Shown piece by piece: positions 53,234 through 63,857 of a stretch of 64,000 nt of DNA. Every line of letters begins with the position of its first letter. The stretch's first letter is position 1. Under the pieces are notes generated by a model that saw nothing but the letters and a program-made list of their open reading frames with translations, was not told the DNA's origin and ran no database searches. The translations under genes were made by a program, and so were the position numbers. Source of the DNA: an uncultured Saprospiraceae bacterium (lineage in GTDB: Bacteria > Bacteroidota > Bacteroidia > Chitinophagales > Saprospiraceae); NCBI GenBank assembly GCA_938016265.1, contig CALLWB010000027.1, forward strand, positions 1-64,000, in the 5' to 3' direction.

Positions 53234-53989
53234 ATGATCTATTTCGCATCAGACTTTCATCTTGGAACGCCGACTTTTGAGGAATCAAGAGCGCGGGAGC
53301 ATCGGATCGTAAGGTGGTTGGATAAGATCAAGGAGGATGCGGAGGAGATTTATCTAGTAGGCGATGTGTTTGATTTTTGGTTTGAATACAAAACCGTCGT
53401 GCCCAAAGGGTTTGTCCGACTCCTAGGGAAATTAGCAGAACTTAGAGATCAGGGGATTCCAATTTATTTTTTTACTGGAAATCATGATTTGTGGATGTTC
53501 AACTATTTGACCGAAGAATTAGATATTCCGATCTATCGGGACCCCATCCTAAAAACCATCGGCAATAAACAGTTTTTAATTGGCCATGGCGATGGATTAG
53601 GGCCAGGAGACAACGGCTACAAACGGATGAAAAAAGTATTCTCCAATCCGGCTTGCCAATGGCTGTTCAAATGGCTACATCCCGATATTGGCATACGGAT
53701 TGCACAGTACTGGTCAGGGAAGAGTCGTGATCAGAATATGAAGGAGCCGGAAAAATTTCTGGGGAAAGAAAAGGAATGGCTCTATCAATACGCCAATCGA
53801 AAACTGGAAGAACAACCGACGATCGATTTTTTCATCTTTGGTCACCGCCATCTACCGCTGGATCTAACACTAAATAATGGGAAAAGCCGTTATATTAACC
53901 TGGGGGAATGGATGAATTTTAACTCGTACGCCCGATTTGACGGAACAGAATTGCGACTTGAATATTTTGAAAAGGAACAACATGCATAA
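53234..53989 (+). CDS. lpxH: UDP-2,3-diacylglucosamine diphosphatase (lipid A synthesis)
   Basis: A 251-residue calcineurin-like phosphoesterase with the LpxH metal motifs in order: ASDFHLGTP, VGDVFDFWFEY, FTGNHDLWMF, IGHGDGLGPGD and FGHRHLPLDL. LpxH cleaves UDP-2,3-diacylglucosamine to lipid X and UMP at the inner-membrane surface. It starts 6 bases after the TMTC-like gene and its stop lies inside the next gene's start (overlap of 8 bases), so all three are one transcript. Confidence 0.92.
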   Translation: MIYFASDFHLGTPTFEESRAREHRIVRWLDKIKEDAEEIYLVGDVFDFWFEYKTVVPKGFVRLLGKLAELRDQGIPIYFFTGNHDLWMFNYLTEELDIPIYRDPILKTIGNKQFLIGHGDGLGPGDNGYKRMKKVFSNPACQWLFKWLHPDIGIRIAQYWSGKSRDQNMKEPEKFLGKEKEWLYQYANRKLEEQPTIDFFIFGHRHLPLDLTLNNGKSRYINLGEWMNFNSYARFDGTELRLEYFEKEQHA

Positions 53990-54821
53990 AACAATCATAA
54001 AATTGGCCAGTTTTTGTTGCTTGCTATTTGCAATGTTGCCTGTCTTGCTCCTTGCTCAGGAAGAAGTTGACCAATACCCAAAATCCAGCTACAAACTCCT
54101 TCAGTCTGTCAAAGTAAAAGTCAACCATCTCAGCACTGACAACCTCCAAAATGTATTTGCCATCACGAAAAGTGGTGAAGTAATCAAGTACAATTCTTCT
54201 GGAAAAGAACTCGGCCGATACAACGAATTTTCCCTGGGAATGCCCAGTCATCTGGACGCCACCAACCCTTTTCAAATTCTGCTGTTTTATCCAGACTTTA
54301 TGACAGTCGTTACCCTAAACAGTACGTTAAATAAGATCGCCGCCTACGAGCTATTCGACTTAGATCTGAACTATGTGAATGCCTTGAGTTTTTCGAACGA
54401 CGGCAATATCTGGCTCTACGACGCGACCACGTTCCAAGTAAAAAAAGTAGACCGTAACAGCCGCGTGCTGCTCACCAGCCAAAACCTGACCTTCGAATTT
54501 GAGGATGCGCTGAATCCTAATATTTTAGTACAACGAGAAAACAGCTTGTTCATGAACGATCCTGAACAGGGCATTTTGTTTTTTGATTTATACGGTCAAT
54601 ATGACCGACGCCTTCCTATCACCGGACTGACCGACTTCCAGGTATTGGACAACCGTCTGTTGTTTTTTGAGGAAGACAAGCTGGTGGCGATGGACTTGAT
54701 TTCCAAGTTTGTGGAGCGGATAGATTTGCCATCTGACGTTGGACCAGAGGATTTGGTGCGTCTGGAAAAGAGCCGATTGTTTGTTGCCAAGGAGAAGACG
54801 TTAGATTTTTATTCTTACTAG
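53982..54821 (+). CDS. Secreted or envelope protein of unknown function, propeller-like
   Basis: I chose the ATG at 53982 (279 residues), within the lpxH stop region; it starts a signal peptide (KLASFCCLLFAMLPVLLLAQ). The mature part is a string of short beta segments with 'ITKSGEVIKYNSSGKELG' and 'FSNDGNIWLYDATTFQVKKVDRNSRVL' patterns, like a beta-propeller. I recognise no specific family. Its tight coupling to lpxH and the TMTC-like gene suggests an envelope-related role. Confidence 0.72.
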   Translation: MHKTIIKLASFCCLLFAMLPVLLLAQEEVDQYPKSSYKLLQSVKVKVNHLSTDNLQNVFAITKSGEVIKYNSSGKELGRYNEFSLGMPSHLDATNPFQILLFYPDFMTVVTLNSTLNKIAAYELFDLDLNYVNALSFSNDGNIWLYDATTFQVKKVDRNSRVLLTSQNLTFEFEDALNPNILVQRENSLFMNDPEQGILFFDLYGQYDRRLPITGLTDFQVLDNRLLFFEEDKLVAMDLISKFVERIDLPSDVGPEDLVRLEKSRLFVAKEKTLDFYSY

Positions 54822-54844
54822 TTGGAGTAGAGGGCAATTGATAG

Positions 54845-54919
54845 ATTCAAGGATGATCTCCTAGCGTTTGAATGTGGTTCGACTTTCGGCAATTCAAAAA
54901 GTGGAGGAACTGCGACAGC
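54845..54919 (-). repeat. Single copy of the dispersed hairpin repeat (inverted)
   Basis: On the minus strand it reads CTGTCGCAGTTCCTCCAC, TTTTTGAATTGCCGAAAG, TCGAACCACATTCAAAC and then a decayed GGAGATCATCCTTGAATC end. It matches the copy at 57847 block for block. TTTGAATTG / ATTCAAA and CCGA / TCGA(A) give an internal stem-loop. It lies 3' of the propeller-like gene. Confidence 0.75.
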
Positions 54920-55088
54920 TTACCTCCTGTACGATAAAACTTTGCATCTTTTCTCCCTTCTTTTAAATAAACATATTATACGCAATTCCGGTTGTTTTAT
55001 CAACTATATTATTCCTAGAAAGTAGTTGGTATCAGCTGGGCCGGATTCTGCTATAAAGTCTAGGATGTGGAAGAATTATCTTTGATAA

Positions 55089-55096
55089 TACCTTTG
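55089..55096 (+). promoter_or_regulatory. -7 element TACCTTTG for the alpha/beta hydrolase gene
   Basis: A perfect TAnnTTTG 57 bases before the ATG at 55154; no clear -33. Confidence 0.4.
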
Positions 55097-55153
55097 TATT
55101 TATTATGTTTAATATTCACTTAATTCTCGCATTCAAGCATTCTCGCATTAAAA

Positions 55154-56182
55154 ATGATAAAACGAATTCTAAAGCTATTTTCCATATTTCTCCTGGTAGT
55201 GTTCCTAGGCGCCAGTAGCTATGTTTATACCACCACACCAGCATTACCGGAAGGGACTAAAGAAACCATAAAAACACTCATCAGCCAACCAACTCCAGAT
55301 ATGATCAAGGGGGAAACTGGTTATGTGACTTCAGAAGGATTGAAAATTTGGTATGAAAATATCGCCCCAAAAACGCCAGAAAAAGGGACTTTTTTGTTCA
55401 TCATGGGGGCCGCGAATGATGGTTTGGCGTGGCCTTCCGGTTTTGTACAGACGTTTGTTGATGCGGGGTATCGGGTGATTCGTTTTGATCATCGGGGTAC
55501 AGGGATGTCGGATTGGGTGAAGGACTGGGATCGTTACGATCCGTACTCGCTTAGCAATATGGCGGGCGATTGTGTAGCGATTCTTGACCAGCTTGGCCTG
55601 GAGAAGGTGCATGTCCTTGGTATTTCGTTAGGCGGAATGATTGGGCAGGAGTTAGCAATTCATCATTCGGATCGGGTGTCGACGCTGACGTCTGTGATGT
55701 CTTCGGGTTTTGTTTTTGACCAGAGTGTGCCGCCTTTTTCTAAGAAGACAGCTACCAAACTTGTCAAGATCATTCTCAAATACGGGTTGTTAGGAGGGGA
55801 GGAAAACACGATAAAATTGTACCTGGCGGTCCGATTGACCTTGATGGGAGAAGCCAATCACGGCGTAAATACGGAGGAGATTGCCAATCATGTGCTCTAC
55901 AATCTTCGGGAGCGCAAGGGGTTTAATAAAATGGCTTCTCAGCAACATATGGCTGCCGCAGAAAAGTCGGGTTCACGGTTGGAAATGCTGAAGGACTTAG
56001 AAGTGCCGACGCTGGTAATTCATGGGGAGGCAGATCCGTTGATACCGATTGCCCATGGTAAGAAGTTGGCGGCTTTGGTGCCTGGTGCGGATAGTCTTTG
56101 GTTGGATATGGGGCATGACCTGCCTGTTGTTTTTTGGGAGGATATTTTGGAGAAGGTGGATGGTTTTGTTGGTGGGGAATAA
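55154..56182 (+). CDS. Alpha/beta hydrolase with N-terminal membrane anchor
   Basis: A 342-residue protein with an N-terminal hydrophobic segment (ILKLFSIFLLVVFLGASSYVY), either an uncleaved anchor or a signal peptide. The alpha/beta hydrolase core has the oxyanion region (FLFIMGAANDGLAWP), FDHRGTGMSDW, the nucleophile elbow VLGISLGGMIGQE (Ser), the acid in VIHGEADPLIP (Asp) and the His in DMGHDLP. It resembles esterases and lactonases of the 3-oxoadipate enol-lactonase type, but the substrate is unknown. A single gene, convergent with the S41 peptidase gene. Confidence 0.87.
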   Translation: MIKRILKLFSIFLLVVFLGASSYVYTTTPALPEGTKETIKTLISQPTPDMIKGETGYVTSEGLKIWYENIAPKTPEKGTFLFIMGAANDGLAWPSGFVQTFVDAGYRVIRFDHRGTGMSDWVKDWDRYDPYSLSNMAGDCVAILDQLGLEKVHVLGISLGGMIGQELAIHHSDRVSTLTSVMSSGFVFDQSVPPFSKKTATKLVKIILKYGLLGGEENTIKLYLAVRLTLMGEANHGVNTEEIANHVLYNLRERKGFNKMASQQHMAAAEKSGSRLEMLKDLEVPTLVIHGEADPLIPIAHGKKLAALVPGADSLWLDMGHDLPVVFWEDILEKVDGFVGGE

Positions 56183-56212
56183 TGATTGTAGTTCTAGGGT
56201 TACGTTGCGGAG

Positions 56213-56325
56213 AATTTATTCGCCTGCTGCGTTAGAACAATATTCAATGAGCGCTCGCATGTATCTAACTTACCGTACCGTACCGTATTGAATTTGATCG
56301 GCAGCAATTGTCAGGCGAATGAATT
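56213..56325. repeat. Long imperfect inverted repeat with a TACCG triplet in its loop
   Basis: AATTTATTCGCCTG (56213-56226) and CAGGCGAATGAATT (56312-56325) are complementary at 13 of 14 positions. Inside, CTGC/GCAG and CAATATTCAAT/ATTGAATTTG extend the pairing. The loop contains TACCG three times in a row (56271-56285). It lies between convergent genes, so it could be a bidirectional terminator or a small MITE-like element. Confidence 0.6.
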
Positions 56326-56355
56326 GGCCAACAGCTGGTTCGTGAAAACGTTGAA

Positions 56356-57720
56356 TTACTTCCTAATCAATTCAAGCACAAAATTCTTCTGGACATCGAC
56401 TCCTTCCAACAGGCTTTTTATGGTTGGTTTTACTTCGTGATCTGGTTGTACACCACTTAGTTGGGCCGTTTCATAGTCTTTTAAAAGGAACAATATTCTA
56501 GGGATTTCTACTAGCACTTTTGTGTTTGGAAGAGTGATTTTTTTAGACTGGGCACAAAGGAGGTATTCGCTTCCTCCGGTTTCTTCTCCTATGAATGTTC
56601 CCCTGTTGTATTTTTTGAGGGCGGAACTGAAAATTCCGGTATTTGAAAAACTGCCTCCGTTTATTATAATGAATAACTCCCCTTTGTAGACATAGTTTTT
56701 AGGAGGGTGCAGTCCTGTTGAAGGGCCTTTTGCAGGGACAAGCGTTCTGTTTTTTACTTTTTTGAAGGCTTTGATCATTTCGAAGGGAGATTCCAGAAGG
56801 TAAGACAACAATAATTTAGAGTTGGAAATATTGCCACCCTGATTGTCCCGTAGATCAATGATCAAATGGTCAGGATCCTGTACTTCAATCTCCTTAAATT
56901 GTTGAGTGAGCCATTTTTTGAATTTTGGTGCTTTGTTTTTTCTGAGAATGTTATTGTGCCAGTCTCTGATGGTAAGTGTAGTGGTACTGGTTACTTCGTC
57001 AAAATCAGCCTGCAGTAAATTATTTAGATTTACCTTGTCGCGCCGAATATTTGCCATCAAAGGCGTTCTATTCACACCCGCAACTATCACCTCTTCACTA
57101 TTCCCATCCTTCTCCTCAACAGTCAATCGAAACTCCGTTGATCCGCCGTAAAGAAAATTATAGTACTCAAAAAAATAGGTATTAATCACCCATATCGGAT
57201 AGGCAAAATTATCGCCATCCCGCATCATTTTTTGAAGCATCGTCGATATCAGAACGTCGGACTTCACGCCATTTATAGCGATGATTTTCATTCCAGCAAT
57301 ATCCACCTTCTCTTTCTCTTTTTGTTCATTGCTACTATAGTCTTTTACTGCATACAAATCTGCCCCATCCCAAAAAACAGACACTGGAAAACAATGTGAC
57401 TGTCCTGCAGGACTAGCCATCCATTCCGAGTCAGGATAAAAATAAGTATGCCCATCCTTTACCAATGATGAAACGGAGGCGATACAAGCATAGGCTTCAT
57501 TTGGCGTTGCCGTTTTAGGAACTTCAATTCGATCAAAAAAATCCTGAACCTCTGCAGGCGTATTGTTTAAAATGATATTCGGATGCTTCTCAAGGAGGTG
57601 TTCCTTCAAAACAATAAGATCTTCCCGTATTTGGTCTGCAGTAAAATTGTTTGATTGCGCATGCCCAAATTCCAGCGAAAACATCTGAAGTACAACTAAT
57701 AAGGTGGTGTAGTATTTCAT
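56356..57720 (-). CDS. Secreted S41-type (tail-specific) peptidase, short form without a clear PDZ domain
   Basis: A 454-residue protein with a signal peptide (TTLLVVLQMFSLEFGHAQ). The N-terminal helical domain (about 25-140) is followed by the S41 core: HLIIDLRDNQGGNIS, then FIIINGGSFSNTGIFSSALKK, where the Ser in GGSFSNTG is the likely nucleophile, then GTFIGEETGGSEY and the ending SGVQPDHEVKPT. The usual downstream catalytic Lys of Prc/CtpA (GKG) is replaced by GEETGG, as in other Bacteroidota S41 proteins. It acts in the periplasm or outside; substrate unknown. Confidence 0.85.
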   Translation of the reverse strand: MKYYTTLLVVLQMFSLEFGHAQSNNFTADQIREDLIVLKEHLLEKHPNIILNNTPAEVQDFFDRIEVPKTATPNEAYACIASVSSLVKDGHTYFYPDSEWMASPAGQSHCFPVSVFWDGADLYAVKDYSSNEQKEKEKVDIAGMKIIAINGVKSDVLISTMLQKMMRDGDNFAYPIWVINTYFFEYYNFLYGGSTEFRLTVEEKDGNSEEVIVAGVNRTPLMANIRRDKVNLNNLLQADFDEVTSTTTLTIRDWHNNILRKNKAPKFKKWLTQQFKEIEVQDPDHLIIDLRDNQGGNISNSKLLLSYLLESPFEMIKAFKKVKNRTLVPAKGPSTGLHPPKNYVYKGELFIIINGGSFSNTGIFSSALKKYNRGTFIGEETGGSEYLLCAQSKKITLPNTKVLVEIPRILFLLKDYETAQLSGVQPDHEVKPTIKSLLEGVDVQKNFVLELIRK

Positions 57721-57846
57721 TATTTAAAATTAACGAAATTATCCATAGATCTGTTGTTTGTTTTATGAGGTCGTTTCGCTTCCTGAAGAGAGACCATCTC
57801 CCTTAGAGACTGCTAGACTTCCTAGTTTTTTGAATGGATTGTGTTA

Positions 57847-57926
57847 CCGCCGTCACGGTTCCATCTCTTTTTGAACTGCCGAAAGTCGGACCACATTCAA
57901 AACCCTTGAGGATCGTGATTCAATCA
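57847..57926 (+). repeat. Single copy of the dispersed hairpin repeat
   Basis: CCGCCGTCACGGTTCCATC, then TCTTTTTGAACTGCCGAAAG, then TCGGACCACATTCAAAACCC, ending in GAGGATCGTGATTCAATC. Internal stems: TTTTGAA/TTCAAAA and CCGA/TCGG. The outer TTCCATC...GTGATTCAA pair is partly decayed. It lies 88 bases upstream of katG. Confidence 0.8.
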
Positions 57927-57987
57927 TCATAGACAAAATCAATAGGTCCATGTAATATTTCAATAAACAAGAAGCCAATTTTACTAT

Positions 57988-57995
57988 TATCTTTG
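57988..57995 (+). promoter_or_regulatory. -7 element TATCTTTG of katG
   Basis: A perfect TAnnTTTG, 19 bases before the katG ATG. It is the same octamer as the one upstream of the 39172 gene. No -33 TTTG at the expected place, which would allow activator dependence. Confidence 0.45.
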
Positions 57996-58002
57996 CAAAT
58001 AA

Positions 58003-60207
<2,205 letters not shown>

Positions 60208-60246
60208 TTTGAATTTATAGCGGCTTCGGTCGTTTAGTTTATAGAA

Positions 60247-60275
60247 GGCAGTCCGGTAACGGGCTGCCTTTTTTT
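60247..60275 (+). terminator. Rho-independent terminator of katG
   Basis: GGCAGTCCG and CGGGCTGCC pair over 9 bases (one G-U) with a 4-base loop, followed directly by TTTTTTTG. It lies 40 bases past the katG stop. Confidence 0.88.
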
Positions 60276-60333
60276 GTTTTGGTGTTGTCAATTTTTGTGT
60301 TGGCGGGTATTCCAAAAAAAATCCTTCAATAGA

Positions 60334-62343
60334 TTACCCATTCTTACTCTCCGTCACCCGATCCAACAACAAATAATCATTCATGATCAATAACGACTCA
60401 TAGACGAATTTATCGTTTTCAACTATCCTTTTCTGGAAGGCTGTTTTTTCCTTTTCGGAAGTGCTAGGCAGGTCAGATACCTGATAGTTGGCAATTTTTG
60501 GAGCGGTTGTTTTTGTTGATTTTAATTTTTCCTTTTCTGATTTGAAAGTGGTATAGTTTAGGTTGACCAGAGATTTTTCTTGCTTGTCTTTTTCTAGGAG
60601 TGCTGCTTGTTCTATCTGCTGGAAATACTGGTCGTTTTGTAGGCGACTATTGCTTTGAGTTTTGATTTTGGTTAGGGAATTTTTGAAGGAAGAATTGCTG
60701 GGTTGGATCGTGGCAAGGTCTTCAAATTTCAAGGCATTGGCTACCTTTCGTTCTCCTGTTTTTAGGTATTTGCTTTTGCTTGGGAATACAATGTCTGGAG
60801 TGACTCCGTGGTATTGGTTGGAGCGGCCTTTTCCAGAATAGAAAGAACCAGTACTCAGTTTTACTACGCCCAGTTTTGTTTGACGGTCATCCAGTACCTC
60901 AAAAAACCGCTGCATCGTCCCTTTGCCAAATGTTTGATTTCCAACAACAATCGCCCGTTCGTAATCTTGCATGGTGCCAGCAAACAATTCGGAAGCGGAA
61001 CTGCTACTTTCATTGACCATGACCACTACTTTCCCATCATATTGAACCGACGGATCACTATCTTCAGAAGTTCGGATTTCCCCATCAGCATATTTGGCCT
61101 GCATGACCACACCGCCATCCAGAAAATACCCCAGCATTTCCCTAGTCTCACTAGCAGAGCCACCGTGGTTATTCCTTAAATCAATAATAACTCCTTCTAC
61201 GTGCTCTTTTTTCAATTGCTCTAATTTCGCCAAAACATGGCTCGCACAGCCATCAGCTCCTACATAAAATCTAGGTAAATGAATGTATCCAATTTTTCGA
61301 TTGTTCAATTGGTCCTCTAGGAGAAAAGACGTCGCCAAGGACATGGCTACAGTGCCTCGTTTTATGCTGACTTCTTCCATTTCGTTTTCTGAATTTCTGA
61401 CGACTACTTGGACGCTACTCCCTTTTTCCCCTTTCAGTAAATCGATCACTTTTTTCAAGGGGAAGCCTGCAATATCGATTAGAGTATTGTCCTTGTCTGC
61501 AATTTTTAGTAAGGTATTCCCAGCATGAATTCTTTTAGTTTTCCAGGCCGGCCCATCATAAAACACCCGGGCAATTCTTGGATAATCAATGGTCGTCTCC
61601 AGGTGAACACCAACCCCTACGAATTCCCGATTAAACTTTGCGTCCCAGTCTGCTTTGCTTTTGGGAGATAGAAAATTGGATTGATAGTCGATGTTGGTCA
61701 AATAAGAATTGGCGTAGACCTCTATCAGTGCTGCTTTGGTTTGGCTTCCCATGTGGAATAATTCATCCTTAAAAAACACCTTTGTTTTGTTTAAAGCAAT
61801 GGCTTTATGCTCTTGAAAGTTAAGTGTTGGATTGGCGATCTCTGCAATAAACAATTCTTCTAAATATTGCTTTTTGACGAGCAGTCCCCAGTGATTCTTA
61901 AGTGCCTTTTCATTCTTTGCAAATTCAATTTTGTCAGAATTAGACTCGAGGTATTCTTCTTCAAAAATTGCTAGATCTTTATCTAGGAAGTCATCAGGAA
62001 ATTCTTTTGCTCGGGCAATTCCTTTTTGAAATAGGGCAGTTGTCTGTTCAAAGAATTGGCTGCTGCCTCCTTCATAGGCGTCTGCTAGCGTTGTTTGGGC
62101 TTTTTTTAGTTGTCGGACTTCTTTTTTTGTGAATACTTTTTTTTCTGGATCCAGTTTTTTCAGGAAGGAGTCCATTGTTTTTTTGGATAATTGAGCATCA
62201 TTTTTTTGTGGAGCGAGGTGGTTCTCCTCGACGATGTCAAACAACTTTTTCAAGAGTACGTGGTCGTTGTTTGCTGCTTGTTGGGCGCACCCACTCGCAG
62301 AAAATAGAATGGAGAGGATTACTATTACTATATTGTATTTCAT
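60334..62343 (-). CDS. prc: Carboxy-terminal processing protease (Prc/Tsp, S41), lipoprotein form
   Basis: A 669-residue periplasmic protease. The lipobox SASGC followed by Ala-Gln predicts a lipid-anchored protein. Order: N-terminal helical domain (about 25-225; FLKKLDPEKKVFTKKEV is the typical Prc opening), PDZ (about 230-320; FVGVGVHLETT), S41 core (about 330-520) and C-terminal helical domain. Catalytic Ser in NESSSSASELFAG and Lys in QTFGKGTMQ are intact; VIIDLRNNHGGSASE precedes them. Prc trims or degrades envelope proteins from their C-terminus. It is unrelated in sequence detail to the shorter S41 gene 2.6 kb away. Confidence 0.92.
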   Translation of the reverse strand: MKYNIVIVILSILFSASGCAQQAANNDHVLLKKLFDIVEENHLAPQKNDAQLSKKTMDSFLKKLDPEKKVFTKKEVRQLKKAQTTLADAYEGGSSQFFEQTTALFQKGIARAKEFPDDFLDKDLAIFEEEYLESNSDKIEFAKNEKALKNHWGLLVKKQYLEELFIAEIANPTLNFQEHKAIALNKTKVFFKDELFHMGSQTKAALIEVYANSYLTNIDYQSNFLSPKSKADWDAKFNREFVGVGVHLETTIDYPRIARVFYDGPAWKTKRIHAGNTLLKIADKDNTLIDIAGFPLKKVIDLLKGEKGSSVQVVVRNSENEMEEVSIKRGTVAMSLATSFLLEDQLNNRKIGYIHLPRFYVGADGCASHVLAKLEQLKKEHVEGVIIDLRNNHGGSASETREMLGYFLDGGVVMQAKYADGEIRTSEDSDPSVQYDGKVVVMVNESSSSASELFAGTMQDYERAIVVGNQTFGKGTMQRFFEVLDDRQTKLGVVKLSTGSFYSGKGRSNQYHGVTPDIVFPSKSKYLKTGERKVANALKFEDLATIQPSNSSFKNSLTKIKTQSNSRLQNDQYFQQIEQAALLEKDKQEKSLVNLNYTTFKSEKEKLKSTKTTAPKIANYQVSDLPSTSEKEKTAFQKRIVENDKFVYESLLIMNDYLLLDRVTESKNG

Positions 62344-62720
62344 GTTGTTTCTTTTTGTTAATGGTGGATTCCTTTTAAATTGATTGCCCTCAGAGCTTTC
62401 TATGCCTGACTTGGTAAGTTCACTCTACTCAGCGCTTCAGCTAATTCCAAACTAAAAACTCAGATTCCAGACTAGCGGGCTTAATTCCTAGGTGGTCAAT
62501 TGGGGCAATGGTGCAAAATACATGGGGTTTGCCATTATCCCTCGTATTTTGCAAAGATGCCTTTCCGTTTCAACTAAAGTAATAGTTATGTTGGTTAATT
62601 GGACTACAAATTCCTGATTTAATAAATCTTTAACATTCCATCACGATCCAACCAGTGCGATCAATCAAAAAAGTGATGGAACGGTGACCGCGGATATTCA
62701 ATTTTTTAAAATTACATCAA
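62344..62720. other. Intergenic region with one repeat copy
   Basis: About 375 bases upstream of prc. The repeat copy at 62636-62693 is the only recognisable element; a clear prc promoter could not be fixed. Confidence 0.4.
62636..62693 (-). repeat. Single complete copy of the dispersed hairpin repeat (inverted)
   Basis: Outer arms TTCCATCAC (62636-62644) and GTGATGGAA (62673-62681) are perfect complements. On the minus strand the core reads TTTTTTGATTGATCGCACTG then GTTGGATCG, the same block as in the array at 43.5 kb, preceded by CCGCGGTCACCG. It shows the intact hairpin form of the family. It lies 3' of the small membrane-protein gene. Confidence 0.85.
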
Positions 62721-63194
62721 TCAATCTCCTGAAGTCCACTCCTCATGTCTACTGGAATACCGCCTGAAATGCCATCCGTCCACTAAATAACTGATCACAA
62801 ACTCTTTGTTCAAGGAATCGACTTGATAGAAATAATCCTTTTTGGTTATTCCTACTTCGGTTAGCTGGTTGGGATAGGTGCCAGTTGTCTTTTTATGTTC
62901 CTTAAGTTGGATGATAATTTTGTCCGTGTTGTCGACTTTGAGCTGAACTTGGAAGGCAATCGTTCTTTCCATAATTATTCCCGTAAGGAGAACAAATCCG
63001 ATAACCCCAGAACTAATCATTACTGCTGTTTTATCTAGGCTAAATAGTCCGAAAATCAACGCGATTCCGCTTAAAAAAAGAACCATAAAAAACAAAGCTC
63101 CAATCCACATCAGTCCAAAAACATTCGTTTGACCAAACAAAATTCCTAGAAAAAACGAAGCAAGAATTAGTAAAAAAAGGGGGACAATTTTCAT
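62721..63194 (-). CDS. Small membrane protein with a soluble C-terminal domain
   Basis: A 157-residue protein with three to four membrane helices (about 3-22, 28-52, 58-78) and a soluble C-terminus (about 80-157). The soluble part has IIIQLKEHKKTTGTYPNQLTEV, reminiscent of the C-terminal domain of type II pseudopilins, followed by YLVDGWHFRRYSS. Function unknown. Its ATG overlaps the stop of the upstream methyltransferase (ATGA), so they are translationally coupled. Confidence 0.7.
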   Translation of the reverse strand: MKIVPLFLLILASFFLGILFGQTNVFGLMWIGALFFMVLFLSGIALIFGLFSLDKTAVMISSGVIGFVLLTGIIMERTIAFQVQLKVDNTDKIIIQLKEHKKTTGTYPNQLTEVGITKKDYFYQVDSLNKEFVISYLVDGWHFRRYSSRHEEWTSGD

Positions 63195-63835
63195 TTCTTC
63201 CTAAATTTCACCATCCAATAATATTGGAAGTCGATCCATTCAAAATCAGTCCCTATTTCCTCCACCAACAACTTCAATTCCTCTGCATCTGGGAAGTTTT
63301 TGAGGACTTCAAATTGCTCCCCTGAATTTAGTGTTCTGATTTGGAAGGTATTTCCTACTTCGTCTTTTCGACTAATTGGCGTACTGCTGCCTGCTACATA
63401 TTTATTGTCCAAGAACAGCACTTCAGCACCCTTTTTAACTTGATTGACCGCCATTTGCAGAAAACTGCACAAGTCTTCCTTGCGGAGGTGGGACCAGATA
63501 AAACCACCGAAAAACCCTTCAAATTCATTAGTAACGCTAGTCAGATCTTCAATGGATTGTTGTTGGAAAACGACATTTTCTTTAGGATACGTTTTTGACT
63601 GTGCAATCTCCAGGACTTCTGAATTGATATCTGTCGCTAGTATGGAGGTTGCAGGATTTGCCAGTATTGCTGTCCAATACCCAGTCCCGCAGGCGATTTC
63701 AAGAACAGAATTGTTCAAAAACTGAGTGCTGAGGTATTCTTTTATTGCTAGAAGGTCAGTTTGTCGTTCTGGTTTTTGGTAGACCTGCTCATATTCTTTG
63801 GCTCTTTTTTGATAATAGATAACTTGTTCCTGCAT
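63191..63835 (-). CDS. Class I SAM-dependent methyltransferase
   Basis: A 214-residue cytoplasmic protein. SAM motif I is VLEIACGTGYWTAIL (about 45-60), then ILATDINSEVLEIA (acidic end of strand 2) and VVFQQQSIEDL (motif around strand 3). It resembles Methyltransf_25-type enzymes; the substrate is unknown. It overlaps the downstream membrane-protein gene by four bases and starts 22 bases after the stop of the truncated membrane gene at the window edge, so the three probably form one operon. Confidence 0.85.
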   Translation of the reverse strand: MQEQVIYYQKRAKEYEQVYQKPERQTDLLAIKEYLSTQFLNNSVLEIACGTGYWTAILANPATSILATDINSEVLEIAQSKTYPKENVVFQQQSIEDLTSVTNEFEGFFGGFIWSHLRKEDLCSFLQMAVNQVKKGAEVLFLDNKYVAGSSTPISRKDEVGNTFQIRTLNSGEQFEVLKNFPDAEELKLLVEEIGTDFEWIDFQYYWMVKFRKK

Positions 63836-63857
63836 TTTTAGGAGTTATTTATTTTGG

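Larger units (their letters stand above)
54822..55153. other. Intergenic region holding a repeat copy and a promoter
   Basis: About 330 bases. Besides the repeat at 54845-54919 and the -7 element at 55089-55096, I see no gene or strong terminator. Confidence 0.4.
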
